Source: Thermodesulfovibrio sp.
Lineage (GTDB): Bacteria; Nitrospirota; Thermodesulfovibrionia; Thermodesulfovibrionales; Dissulfurispiraceae
Direction of reading: 5' to 3'
Length of the DNA stretch: 34,633 nt
Assembly (NCBI GenBank): GCA_013824325.1
Contig: PNNP01000004.1
Location: forward strand, 1-34,633
Shown one piece after another: positions 14,854 through 22,809 of the stretch (position 1 is the first letter of the stretch; each line of letters begins with the position of its first letter). The notes beneath the pieces are model-generated. The model saw only the letters and a program-made list of their open reading frames with translations, was not told where the DNA came from and did no database searches. Position numbers and translations under genes: made by a program.

Positions 14854-15861
14854 TTACAAGGCGGGCGGATTGGCTTTCTCTCTCATATTATTGACAACAT
14901 CTACATTGCCCATCACAATTATCACATTATTTTCCTTTAATACAATGTTTTTCGGAGGGTTAAATATGTAAGTACCGGCTTTTCTGTCCATAAGTGCTAC
15001 AACTGTAGCATCCTCCATATTCAGCATACCCGTTGCTTCGAGTGTCATGCCGGCAAAAGAAGAACCTGAAAAAATCTCTATCTCGTCAACCCTTATAGTC
15101 TTATCCTTCATTCTGAGCATGATGTCAAGGAAATTAACAACAGCAGGCCTGAGCATCTCTGAGACCATCCTCAGCCCGCCGATAAAATTCGGCATTACAA
15201 CGCCGTCAGCGCCTGCCATTCTTATCTTTTGCTCTGACTCTTCTTCAACAGCCTTGGCTACAACCCTGATGCTGGTATTCAGCTTCTTTGCAGTAAATAC
15301 TACGAAAAGATTTTCTGCATCCGAATGCAGCGAGGTAATAAGACCCTTTGCCCTTTCAATCCCCGCCCTCTTAAGCACTAAATCATGGGTTGCGTCTCCC
15401 TCCACACAAAGAATGCCCTGTTCCTCAAAGCGCTTTATCTTTTCAGCATCCTTTTCTATTACAACAAAGTCTTTTTTTGTCTTTGCAAGCTCCTCAATCA
15501 CATATTCCCCGGTTTCACCGGCACCGCATATTATATAATGTCCTTTAAGCTGTCCGATTTTTTTCTGCATCTTTCTCCTCCTTAAAACATCGGTAAGTTC
15601 ACCCTCAACAACAAATGCAGTAAAGGTGGATATGCCATAAATAAGAACACCGCACCCGAAAAGTATAAGAAATATGGTGAATATCCTGCCTGTATTTGAA
15701 AGCGGATGGGTCTCACCATATCCAACCGAGGCAATGGTTATTACCGTCATATACAGAGCATCAAGCATAGACCAGCCTTCTATTGCCATATAGCCGCCCA
15801 CGCCTGCTATAAAAACTAAAGACAAAGCTGCCAATCCTGCTATCAGTCTTTTGTATATCAT
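14854..15861 (-). CDS. Potassium channel with RCK (TrkA-N/TrkA-C) domain
   Basis: The 335-aa product is a two-span potassium channel subunit. Transmembrane helix 1 is about 6-26, a pore loop carries the selectivity filter TIASVGYGE, and transmembrane helix 2 is about 58-84. The cytoplasmic part begins with a TrkA-N Rossmann domain (GHYIICGAGETGEYVIEEL, G-x-G-x-x-G, then FVVIEKDAE) that binds a nucleotide. A TrkA-C domain near the end (FAGMTLEATGML...NNVIIVMG) completes the MthK-like architecture. It gates potassium flow at the inner membrane in response to ligand. No clear ribosome-binding site is visible. It is followed by rplI and preceded by the XRE regulator gene. Confidence 0.93.
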   Translation of the reverse strand: MIYKRLIAGLAALSLVFIAGVGGYMAIEGWSMLDALYMTVITIASVGYGETHPLSNTGRIFTIFLILFGCGVLIYGISTFTAFVVEGELTDVLRRRKMQKKIGQLKGHYIICGAGETGEYVIEELAKTKKDFVVIEKDAEKIKRFEEQGILCVEGDATHDLVLKRAGIERAKGLITSLHSDAENLFVVFTAKKLNTSIRVVAKAVEEESEQKIRMAGADGVVMPNFIGGLRMVSEMLRPAVVNFLDIMLRMKDKTIRVDEIEIFSGSSFAGMTLEATGMLNMEDATVVALMDRKAGTYIFNPPKNIVLKENNVIIVMGNVDVVNNMREKANPPAL

Positions 15862-15902
15862 AATTAGAAGATATTAAGCTCAGCCGTTATAGTTTTGCAA
15901 CT

Positions 15903-16253
15903 CTATTTTGATAGTTCTTTTAGAAACTCGAGGATGGATTTCCTCAGCTTTTTGTCTTTAATGCTCCTGAAAAGCTGCAACAGAAGCTGTTCATCATCTG
16001 TCATTTTGCCGTAAATTGCAGAAGCTTCAGAAACCATCTCTTCCCCGGACGGGAAAAACAGATTTACTGGAATATCAAGTGCCTTTGAAATCTGTTTCAG
16101 CCTTTCAATACTTATACTGCTGATGCCTTTCTCGTACTTCTGTATCTGCTGATATGAGACATTGACCATCTCTGCCAGTTTCATCTGCGACATTTTCTTC
16201 GCTCTTCTGATATTTTTGATTAGCTGCCCGATTTTTTCCCTTTCCTTGTTCAT
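15903..16253 (-). CDS. XRE-family transcriptional regulator
   Basis: The 116-aa product has a Cro/CI-type helix-turn-helix at about residues 9-62 (IGQLIKNIRRAKKMSQMKLAEMVNVSYQQIQKYEKGISSISIERL). The C-terminal helical part (MTDDEQLLLQLFRSIKDKKLRKSILEFLKEL) is likely for dimerisation. The YQQIQKYEKG recognition region resembles that of small XRE regulators in Alphaproteobacteria and other Gram-negatives. It is divergent from the response regulator gene, and the spacer carries three AGTTGTAT-type octamers over the regulator's promoter. It is therefore the natural candidate repressor of that gene and perhaps of itself. Direct control of the downstream potassium channel is possible but not shown. 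Confidence 0.88.
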   Translation of the reverse strand: MNKEREKIGQLIKNIRRAKKMSQMKLAEMVNVSYQQIQKYEKGISSISIERLKQISKALDIPVNLFFPSGEEMVSEASAIYGKMTDDEQLLLQLFRSIKDKKLRKSILEFLKELSK

Positions 16254-16300
16254 AATATCAACACTTTAAACGAGATTGAGCCAAAAATCTATAAATCACC

Positions 16301-16341
16301 AGTTGTATATAGTTGACAAATACAACTGAAAGTTGTATAAA
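16301..16341 (+). promoter_or_regulatory. Promoter of the response regulator overlapped by AGTTGTAT operators
   Basis: A TTGACA -35 (16313-16318) and TATAAA -10 (16336-16341), spaced 17 bp, drive the plus-strand response regulator. AGTTGTAT (16301-16308), its complement ATACAACT (16320-16327) and AGTTGTAT again (16331-16338) sit over and between the boxes. The last two form a dyad with a 3-bp centre. A repressor bound there would block the promoter; the adjacent XRE regulator is the likely ligand. Confidence 0.72.
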
Positions 16342-16395
16342 ATAAACTGTTTTTGATTTTAAAAATATAATTATTTATATAGATAGGAGGTGTAG

Positions 16396-16797
16396 ATGCC
16401 CTCAAAACCTTTAAATCGCAACATACTCATCATAGATGACAATCAATCTGTCAGGAAAATTCTTTACGACTTCTTTAAATTTTCCGGTTTTAAAGTCCAG
16501 AGTGCTAATAATGGCATATCTGCATTATCCCTCCTGAAAAATGAATATTTCGACATAATTATCACAGATTATTCAATGCCCGGAATAAACGGTGTTGAAC
16601 TTACAAAAATATTGCGGACTCGATATCTTCAAACTTTAATAATTGGTATAAGTGCAGATTGTAATGAAAAGGATTTCTTAGATGCGGGAGCTGATGCCTT
16701 TTTTTACAAACCGTTCAATCTTGAGAAACTTCTTTCAACAATTCAACAAAACAATCAAAAGAAAAACACTTATGAAACTTTTAAAAATATAAAATAG
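16396..16797 (+). CDS. Single-domain (CheY-like) response regulator
   Basis: The 133-aa product is a receiver domain with no output domain. The acidic pair is D14-D15, the phospho-acceptor is D58 (IIITDYSMPG), the switch residue is S86 in place of the usual Thr or Ser, and the conserved Lys is K105 in FFYKPF. It likely relays phosphate or binds a partner protein rather than DNA. No histidine kinase is in the window. AGGAGGT stands a few bases before the ATG. It is the only confident plus-strand gene here and has its own promoter. A functional link with the diguanylate cyclase 0.9 kb away is possible but unsupported. Confidence 0.93.
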   Translation: MPSKPLNRNILIIDDNQSVRKILYDFFKFSGFKVQSANNGISALSLLKNEYFDIIITDYSMPGINGVELTKILRTRYLQTLIIGISADCNEKDFLDAGADAFFYKPFNLEKLLSTIQQNNQKKNTYETFKNIK

Positions 16798-16825
16798 TCA
16801 AAAATCCTGTCCAACAACACTTTCT

Positions 16826-17641
16826 CTACTTTTGATATGATAACCTCTGCCTCACAGTTTCGTAAAGACATATTGATGCAGCCATCGCAACATTCAGACT
16901 CTCTGCCTTCCCGAAAATCGGAATTCTGAATACCCTTTTTGCCATTTTCAGCAAGGGTTTGCTGACACCTCGGGCTTCATTGCCAAATGCTATTGCCAAA
17001 GGTATTTTAAGGTCAGTTTCGTAAATGGAATTATCTGAATGGATATCTGCTGCATATAAGTTAATATCCTTTGAATCAATATAGTCAAAAAAACCGGCAT
17101 ATTCAGAATGTACAATGGGAATGTTAAAAAGACTTCCGGCAGTAGCCCTTACAGTCTTCGGCATGAAGACATTGCATGTGTCAGGAAGAATTATGACTGC
17201 ATCAGCATTCACAGCATCCGAAACCCTTATTATTGTGCCAAGATTTCCAGCGTCCTGAATGCCGTCACAAATAACAAGAAGCGGGATGCCTTTAAAACGT
17301 ATTCCGGAAATATCTGCCAGTCTGTAAGATACAACAGCAACTACGCCCTGCGGTGTCTCGGTATCTGTTAATTTTGAGAGGATATGCTTTGATGTCTCAA
17401 TTAGCCGGACATCCTTTTTTGCAATTAGTTTTAAAAGTTGTCTGCCTTCTCTTTTAGAACTAAAGTCCTCAGTGAAAAATACCTTTTTTATTGCAGCATC
17501 AGGCGATACTGCTGCCACCCCAATGAGACGAAGCCCTTCAATGAGAAATGCATCGTTTCTGTAATTGCTGTGCCTTTCCTTTACCTTAATAGCTTCTTTT
17601 ATTATGGGATTTGCAGTGCTTGTGATAGATAGATATTTCAC
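16826..17641 (-). CDS. SPOUT-family 2'-O-ribose RNA methyltransferase (TrmH/RlmB-like)
   Basis: The 271-aa product has an N-terminal substrate-binding domain (to about 100) followed by the knotted SpoU catalytic domain. Three motifs are clear: motif 1 DAGNLGTIIRVSDAVNADAV, motif 2 LAIAFGNEARGVS, and motif 3 IPIFGKAESLNVAMAASICLYE. These bind S-adenosylmethionine in the trefoil knot, and the motif-1 Arg is catalytic. The family modifies the 2'-OH of specific rRNA or tRNA riboses; which site cannot be read from sequence. The start codon is GTG at 17641 and no ribosome-binding site is obvious. It is convergent with the response regulator, with a 28-bp gap. Confidence 0.9.
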   Translation of the reverse strand: MKYLSITSTANPIIKEAIKVKERHSNYRNDAFLIEGLRLIGVAAVSPDAAIKKVFFTEDFSSKREGRQLLKLIAKKDVRLIETSKHILSKLTDTETPQGVVAVVSYRLADISGIRFKGIPLLVICDGIQDAGNLGTIIRVSDAVNADAVIILPDTCNVFMPKTVRATAGSLFNIPIVHSEYAGFFDYIDSKDINLYAADIHSDNSIYETDLKIPLAIAFGNEARGVSKPLLKMAKRVFRIPIFGKAESLNVAMAASICLYETVRQRLSYQK

Positions 17642-17685
17642 GATGATTGTTTAATTTTTAAAAATATCTGTATTTTACAGGCACG

Positions 17686-18657
17686 TCATAACGGCACATA
17701 AAACTCGTATCTGTCGCCGCCCTGCTCTTTAGCAAAGTACATTGCTGCATCAGAATTTCTCAGAAGGGTTTTTATGTCCTCACCATCTGCAGGATAAACG
17801 CTGATTCCGATGCTCACCGTAATAGAAAATTCCTGGTCACACGCTATAAAAACTTTGGCCAGCACCTTGAGAATCCTGTGAGCAGCAAAGGCAGCTTCAT
17901 CCCGTTCCTTAACGTATGTAAGTACGACAATAAACTCATCACCGCCGAGGCGGGCAACTGTATCGCTTTCACGCATACATTCCTTGAGCCGCTGTGCTGT
18001 GGTTTTAAGTACCAAATCACCAACATCATATCCGAGATTAACATTTATACTCTTAAAACGGTCTATATCTATGGACATAACCGCAATATGCCATTTATTA
18101 CGCTTTGCAAGGGCTAATGCCTGATTCAGGCGGTCGTTGAATAACAGACGGTTTGGCAGGGCAGTCAGAGAATCATGATAAGCCAGATTATGAATACGCT
18201 CTTCCAGAATCTTATACTCTGTGATGTCATGACATAAACCTATGTATCCGGCAAAATTCCCGTTAGGGTCATTAAACGGCACTCCCGAATCAACAATCCA
18301 GCGGTATTCACCGTCATAGCGGCGCAAGCGATATTCTATGTCAAACGGCCGGCGCAAATTAAAAGCCTCAATGTAATTTTCAATGCTCTTCTCCATGTCT
18401 TCGGGATGGATTCCTTCCACCCAGCCTTCGCCAATCTCCTGCTCCAGTCCCCGTCCTATAAAGGCAAGCCATGCTTTATTGAAATAATCGCGTCTTGCAT
18501 CAGTGCCTGCTAACCATACAGGAGCAGGCAATTCCTCAAACACTGAAAGATAAAAACCGCCATCCGCAGTTTTTGATGTCTCAAGCTCGGAGATTCTTCT
18601 GCGTATTTCCTCCATCTCAGCTAATAACTGTTTTTTTGTCTTGGCATCATCTTTCAT
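17686..18657 (-). CDS. PAS-GGDEF diguanylate cyclase
   Basis: The 323-aa product has a short coiled-coil N-terminus and a PAS/PAC sensor domain (about 36-150, including PVWLAGTDARRDYFNKAWLAF and FAGYIGLCHDITEYK). A GGDEF domain (about 155-320) follows. The active-site GGDEF is intact (238-242), and an RxxD inhibitory site (R229-D232) lies five residues before it, so it should be an active, product-inhibited c-di-GMP synthase. No membrane span is present, so the sensor is cytoplasmic. GAGGT precedes the ATG. No EAL or HD-GYP protein and no receptor are seen nearby, so the controlled process is unknown. Confidence 0.95.
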   Translation of the reverse strand: MKDDAKTKKQLLAEMEEIRRRISELETSKTADGGFYLSVFEELPAPVWLAGTDARRDYFNKAWLAFIGRGLEQEIGEGWVEGIHPEDMEKSIENYIEAFNLRRPFDIEYRLRRYDGEYRWIVDSGVPFNDPNGNFAGYIGLCHDITEYKILEERIHNLAYHDSLTALPNRLLFNDRLNQALALAKRNKWHIAVMSIDIDRFKSINVNLGYDVGDLVLKTTAQRLKECMRESDTVARLGGDEFIVVLTYVKERDEAAFAAHRILKVLAKVFIACDQEFSITVSIGISVYPADGEDIKTLLRNSDAAMYFAKEQGGDRYEFYVPL

Positions 18658-18738
18658 GTTGACCTCGCAAAATAGTCAGTTATTATAATTTGCATAATAG
18701 CAGCATATAAATATACATTTTGTCTGTTACGTCCTCGT

Positions 18739-18779
18739 TGCAAAAGAAACCCAAAGGGTTTGAATGTAAATCTTTTGCA
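18739..18779 (-). terminator. Nested stem-loop downstream of the radical SAM island
   Basis: An outer 9-bp inverted repeat (TGCAAAAGA 18739-18747 with TCTTTTGCA 18771-18779) encloses an inner hairpin AAACCC/GGGTTT (18747-18761). On the minus strand the inner stem is followed by CTTTT. It lies about 30 bp past the stop of the RmlD-like gene and may end that transcript. The stems are short and AT-rich, so termination strength is uncertain. Confidence 0.4.
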
Positions 18780-18807
18780 CCATGTTAGTTGCAGTTGCGG
18801 GCATATT

Positions 18808-19683
18808 TTAAACAGAACTACTGCATTTCTCTCTATCCACGTGAAAGTCGAATCTTCTAGAAGAAAGTGTTTGTTCAAATGTCTTGAGTTTTGTTTTGAG
18901 CAATTTTTTTGCAAGAGATATATCAAGTGAAACATCTTTGGGACGATTAATAATATTACTCGAACTAAAGGCAATCTTTTCTTCGTTCATGCAAAATGTA
19001 CGTGCTATCATTCTTGCAAATTCATATCGGCTATATCTCTCAGGTCCTGCAACATGAATGATTTGTAGTCCTTGAATATGCGGAATTTCTATAAGTGCAT
19101 TACAAAGATCATCAACTATAATAGGACATCTAAATTCATCGATGAAATATGGACTGGTTTTTTCCAAATGGTTTAATTCCCATATTAATTTCTCTGTCCT
19201 ACAATCAAGAGGGGAAAACCCATAAACAAGTGATGTCCTGACTACCATACCACCAGCATTTAATACTAATTTCTCCGCCTTATATTTTGCTTGTCCGTAA
19301 TCGTTAATAGGTGAGGGCATGTCCGTCTCAGTATACATGCCTTTTCTGCCATCAAAAATATTATCAGTTGATAAGAAGACTATTTTAGATTGTATGCTGG
19401 CTTTCTCTACGGCAGCTATAACATTTTTTATTCCCAGCACGGTTGTGCCGAAAATATCTTCTTGAGAAAAAGAGAAATAATATATTATTTCAGGACTTAA
19501 ACTAAGTATGACTCGGTTCACTTCGTTGCCATCTCTAACGTCGAGATGTATAACGGTATCATTGGAACTTAAAGGAATAAAATGGCGTGTACAGTAAGTG
19601 CCACTTATATTATGGTGATTAGATAGTATTCTATACAGATTACTTCCAATGTACCCGCTCACTCCAATTATCAATACTTTCAT
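18808..19683 (-). CDS. RmlD-like NAD(P)-dependent sugar reductase/epimerase
   Basis: The 291-aa product is an extended short-chain dehydrogenase/reductase. The cofactor loop is GVSGYIG (residues 7-13), the STDNIFDG block (105-112) corresponds to the RmlD STDxVFDG motif, and the active-site pair is Y129xxxK133 in NDYGQAKYKAEK. Later blocks (YFIDEFRCPIIVDDLCNAL and HVAGPERYSRYEFA) also match dTDP-4-dehydrorhamnose reductase relatives. It would reduce or epimerise a nucleotide sugar or similar substrate. The rest of a dTDP-rhamnose pathway is not nearby, so the substrate is probably something else. It overlaps the membrane protein gene by four bases (ATGA). The region looks more AT-rich than its neighbours. 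Confidence 0.8.
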   Translation of the reverse strand: MKVLIIGVSGYIGSNLYRILSNHHNISGTYCTRHFIPLSSNDTVIHLDVRDGNEVNRVILSLSPEIIYYFSFSQEDIFGTTVLGIKNVIAAVEKASIQSKIVFLSTDNIFDGRKGMYTETDMPSPINDYGQAKYKAEKLVLNAGGMVVRTSLVYGFSPLDCRTEKLIWELNHLEKTSPYFIDEFRCPIIVDDLCNALIEIPHIQGLQIIHVAGPERYSRYEFARMIARTFCMNEEKIAFSSSNIINRPKDVSLDISLAKKLLKTKLKTFEQTLSSRRFDFHVDREKCSSSV

Positions 19684-20537
19684 GGGTTTTGGATTTGTTG
19701 AGAGATAAAATCTTTCAATGTTTCGGGGCTTACTACATTGCCATTATCATCAAATTGCACTTTTGAGGTTTTGTCATTATTGTTCCATAGCATATTAAAA
19801 TCTGTTAAATAGCGATTGAAAAATCCATTCTTAGTTTTTTTTAAATGGTAAACTGGACTTGAGCTTCCTAAACCACCACAACAATAATGTGTTGCAATCA
19901 TCTCGTTATCAGCCATATTAAATTCAACATATAAAATATCATTTGAAATTTTTACCTCAAGTTTTTGTTTATGTTCAGCAGACAGAGCAGAATAAATCTT
20001 GCCCAGGGCTCCTATAGACCGAGCAATATCCTTACGAAGTTCTCTCGTCTTTTCAAGAGGTTTTTGAGCATCCTCAACTTCCTTTAATTGTTGCTGATCA
20101 GTTGAAGGTGGTATTGGATCTAAAAGCAGTACTTGCATGGAAATCAAGGCATTATTTTTCTGAAATATTTCTACAAAATTATATCTCGGACCATCCATGT
20201 CTTCTGGGGCAAAAAGGCCCATGAGAGAAGTCCCCATATACCTTAACTTCTTTGATTTATAAGCCTTCTTATTATGTAACTCATCGTATAATGATTGCAT
20301 CTCATGCCGCCTTAATTTTACTTTTTTAATACCTAATTTCAATGAACTGTAGTTAATCATAAATGGAATGCCCGCCAAAATTACCAATACCAAGCCGCAA
20401 TAAAAAAGAATACCCTGTGGGGGAAAATTAAAAGTAACTGTAGAAATTATAATTAGTAAAAATCCAGCATAAATTGGAGGGTATTCCTTTATAATATCCC
20501 ATATCTCTTTGAGAGTTTTAATGTCCATATGCATCAC
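19680..20537 (-). CDS. Membrane-anchored protein with PLD-like/DUF5919-type C-terminal domain
   Basis: The 285-aa product is not a member of a family I can name with certainty. Two transmembrane helices lie at about 23-60, followed by a charged linker. The rest is cytoplasmic if the short N-terminus is inside. From about residue 100 it resembles the domain called DUF5919 or PLD-like in signalling proteins: YMGTSLMGLF, ISMQVLLLDP, a helical ELRKDIARSIGALGKIY segment, KLEVKISNDILYVEF, then SSPVYHLKKT and FFNRYLTDFNMLW. The catalytic HxK motif of true phospholipase D is not seen, so this may be a sensor or binding domain. It is translationally coupled to the genes on both sides (4-bp overlaps). 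Confidence 0.6.
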   Translation of the reverse strand: MMHMDIKTLKEIWDIIKEYPPIYAGFLLIIISTVTFNFPPQGILFYCGLVLVILAGIPFMINYSSLKLGIKKVKLRRHEMQSLYDELHNKKAYKSKKLRYMGTSLMGLFAPEDMDGPRYNFVEIFQKNNALISMQVLLLDPIPPSTDQQQLKEVEDAQKPLEKTRELRKDIARSIGALGKIYSALSAEHKQKLEVKISNDILYVEFNMADNEMIATHYCCGGLGSSSPVYHLKKTKNGFFNRYLTDFNMLWNNNDKTSKVQFDDNGNVVSPETLKDFISQQIQNP

Positions 20538-21736
20538 AAAAAATTAGAGTGACTGTTATTTTTAATTTCTTCTGCTTGCAAAACTACTTCTTTAAGAAGT
20601 TTTCCATCCTCTGAATCTAGGTATGTAAGAAATTTATTTATCTCATGACCTTTGCAACACACTTGACAGGTTGCTAAATTTAAACCACCATCTTCGCAAA
20701 ATTTTACTACTCTCTTTCGCTGTTCTCCTTTCCAAATTGCTTCGAAGGTTTCATTATATATGTTTCCAAAAACAAACCGCTTATCGTATAAATGAAACAT
20801 ACATACAGAAAGGTCACCATTAGCATTTAATACACAAAAAAAGCGATGGTAACGACAACTGCCATAATTACGACCGTAATTTGGTTCTAACAAATCCTTA
20901 AATTTATCCTTAGAGACAATAACTTTACAAGATTTTTCTTTTTGACTAAGTAGTTGCAACTCCGGAAGAACCGTCTTAATAAAATTTGGAGTTAATTGTT
21001 CCCCATAGATAGCATCAACATAAGGTCTTCCAAGAATAGGACGGAATTGAACATAGTTTACCCCTAATTCTTCAGATTTCAGAACAATATTTTTTATGTC
21101 AAAAAAATTCCATTCACCCATATTGACATTAATACCAACAATTGGTGTAACTCGTGAATTTCTGGTAGATACCAGTTTGATGATTCTATCAATAACGACA
21201 TCAATCTCCGTGCCTTTATTTCTCTTGTACTCCTCAGGATTTATTGCATCTAAAGATACCCGTATCCATCTCATATGATTAGAAATCACTGGTACCAGAT
21301 TCTCATCAAAAGCCCCATTAGTTATAAGTGCTTGTTCAAGGCCAAATTTAGCGCATTCCTCTACTGCTTCGGTAAATTCTGGATGACATGTAGGTTCTCC
21401 ACCTCCAGACCAAGTGATTGTTTTACCACCAAGACTTTGGAAATTAGCAAGAAACATAGAAAGCCTTTTAATGTTTAGGTATTCAGGCTTTCTCCCGTTT
21501 GCCTTAACATTTTCATTAATACACCACGGGCATCTTTGATTACAGACATTTGTCAGATTAATTTCTATATGAATTGGGAATGTATCACCATTGGTGAGAT
21601 ATTGATATAAGTGATCAGAGTGAAAATGTAATAATTTACTTACACTTTTGAACGGTTGAAGTTCCAAGTGTAACTTCTGAATTTTAGGGCTGATAGAAAT
21701 GCCCTTAGTATATTTCTTTTTTGCTATCGTAATCAT
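20534..21736 (-). CDS. Radical SAM protein with SPASM/twitch-like C-terminus
   Basis: The 400-aa product binds a [4Fe-4S] cluster through C65, C69 and C72 (CNQRCPWC) and cleaves S-adenosylmethionine. The SGGGEP motif follows in TITWSGGGEPTCHPEF. The C-terminal region has an auxiliary-cluster half-motif (Cys, 12 residues, Gly, four residues, Cys, in GSCRYH...NANGDLSVC). A late CQVCC lacks the full SPASM continuation, so one auxiliary cluster is more likely than two. About 55 residues precede the usual IHIEINLTNVC start of the fold. No precursor peptide ORF is visible nearby. It is the first gene of a three-gene overlapping unit behind a consensus promoter, with the ATG only about three bases after the predicted transcription start. 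The substrate is unknown. Confidence 0.85.
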   Translation of the reverse strand: MITIAKKKYTKGISISPKIQKLHLELQPFKSVSKLLHFHSDHLYQYLTNGDTFPIHIEINLTNVCNQRCPWCINENVKANGRKPEYLNIKRLSMFLANFQSLGGKTITWSGGGEPTCHPEFTEAVEECAKFGLEQALITNGAFDENLVPVISNHMRWIRVSLDAINPEEYKRNKGTEIDVVIDRIIKLVSTRNSRVTPIVGINVNMGEWNFFDIKNIVLKSEELGVNYVQFRPILGRPYVDAIYGEQLTPNFIKTVLPELQLLSQKEKSCKVIVSKDKFKDLLEPNYGRNYGSCRYHRFFCVLNANGDLSVCMFHLYDKRFVFGNIYNETFEAIWKGEQRKRVVKFCEDGGLNLATCQVCCKGHEINKFLTYLDSEDGKLLKEVVLQAEEIKNNSHSNFL

Positions 21737-21745
21737 CTTGATATC

Positions 21746-21774
21746 ATTATATCCATGTAGTTTCTTTCTGTCAA
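21746..21774 (-). promoter_or_regulatory. Perfect sigma70 promoter of the radical SAM island
   Basis: The minus strand has TTGACA (21769-21774), 17 bp, then TATAAT (21746-21751), a full consensus match. The radical SAM ATG is at 21736, nine bases beyond the -10 box. A start six or seven bases downstream leaves a leader of only a few nucleotides and no room for a ribosome-binding site. The remaining gap, 21775-21920, holds no gene; it has a small hairpin (21796-21811) of unclear orientation. Confidence 0.75.
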
Positions 21775-21920
21775 AAGAAAATTCGCCGTTTTAGGAGAGC
21801 ATGATGGCTCTATTTTTCTTCTTTTCTTACCCGCAATGAACAACTAACATGTAAAAAGTAGCATTAATCTTAAGTTTTTACAACAAAAACTGACATTTCA
21901 AAAATTGCACTTCATTTTCA

Positions 21921-22754
21921 TCACATTAGTTTAAAAGGCGACGGTATGAATGTGATGATGAAAATAATCAATGAAAGGAACCCTATAAATCTTCTTCTTG
22001 AGTCAAGCGGAACCTGCCAATATTGTATCGGAGGATGCTTGATTCCAAGAATGAGCATTAGTAAAGCCCATAATGCCCAGCCTTCCCAGAAAAAAATACC
22101 AAAAACTCCGAGGGTTCCTACAAGGAACACTGATAAATACCTGTGCCTATCACCGAGGATTGCAAAAGTTATATGTCCGCCGTCGAGTTGACCGATAGGT
22201 ATCAGATTCAGAGAGGTAATGAACAATCCGATCCATCCGGCAAAGGCAACAGGATGTAAAAAAACATCATGATTTTCCGGCATGACACCCTTTATAACTC
22301 TTGACAGAAAAGAGAATAGAATGGAATCACCCAGACTGAGCGCTCCTTCAGCCTGTGATAAAGGAATCACCTCGGACATGCTGAGCCCGACTATGCAGGC
22401 TATTACAGAAACAACAAATCCTGCTATAGGACCTGATGCTCCTATATCCATCAATGCCTCGCGTGTAATTATGGGGGACTTCATTTTTATGAAGGCACCG
22501 AACGTCCCTATTATTGAAGGGGCAGGGATAAAATACGGGAGTGTTGCTTTTGTATGATGTTTTTTTGATGCCAAGTAATGAGAAAATTCATGGCATAGAA
22601 GTATGGTCATCAATGTGCCTGCAAAAGGTAATCCCTCTGCTATTCTGTCAGGTGCTTTGATTACATTAATGCCCTTCTGGAGCGCACCTGCTACAAGCGT
22701 CGTCAGAAAAGTAATAATGAATAAAATTATATGAAGATAGGGAATCTTTCTCAT
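21921..22754 (-). CDS. Site-2-protease-type M50 family membrane metalloprotease
   Basis: The 277-aa polytopic protein has the zinc motif HEFSH (H55, E56, H59) within a membrane span and the second metal-binding motif NLIPIGQLDGGH (about residues 186-197), as in M50 site-2 proteases. About six hydrophobic segments are visible. Such proteases cut membrane-bound substrates within the bilayer. The absence of PDZ and CBS domains places it in the simple group related to plant EGY-like proteins. The ACIVGLSM and GIFFWEGWALWALLMLILG spans are part of the core. It ends the galU-lon-rimO operon; the substrate is not evident. Confidence 0.88.
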   Translation of the reverse strand: MRKIPYLHIILFIITFLTTLVAGALQKGINVIKAPDRIAEGLPFAGTLMTILLCHEFSHYLASKKHHTKATLPYFIPAPSIIGTFGAFIKMKSPIITREALMDIGASGPIAGFVVSVIACIVGLSMSEVIPLSQAEGALSLGDSILFSFLSRVIKGVMPENHDVFLHPVAFAGWIGLFITSLNLIPIGQLDGGHITFAILGDRHRYLSVFLVGTLGVFGIFFWEGWALWALLMLILGIKHPPIQYWQVPLDSRRRFIGFLSLIIFIITFIPSPFKLM

Positions 22755-22809
22755 TTCAGATTTATGATTTATGATTTTAACTCGCTAATCCGGAATCTGC
22801 GATCATCAA
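22754..22809. repeat. Heptad-periodic tract at the rimO 3' end
   Basis: Eight 7-bp units beginning mainly with T (TTTATGA twice, then TTTTAAC, TCGCTAA, TCCGGAA and others) cover the rimO-M50 junction. They encode the last dozen residues of RimO (DDRRFRISELKS) and its stop. Confidence 0.65.

Noticed and set aside
21796-21811. Small hairpin followed by a T-rich run on the plus strand
   Set aside because: The stem is only five base pairs and no plus-strand gene precedes it, so a terminator call is not supported.
20534-21920. Radical SAM gene considered as a RiPP maturase with an upstream precursor peptide
   Set aside because: Frames in 21737-21920 are at most about eight codons, and no short precursor-like gene lies within the operon. 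A precursor elsewhere cannot be excluded.
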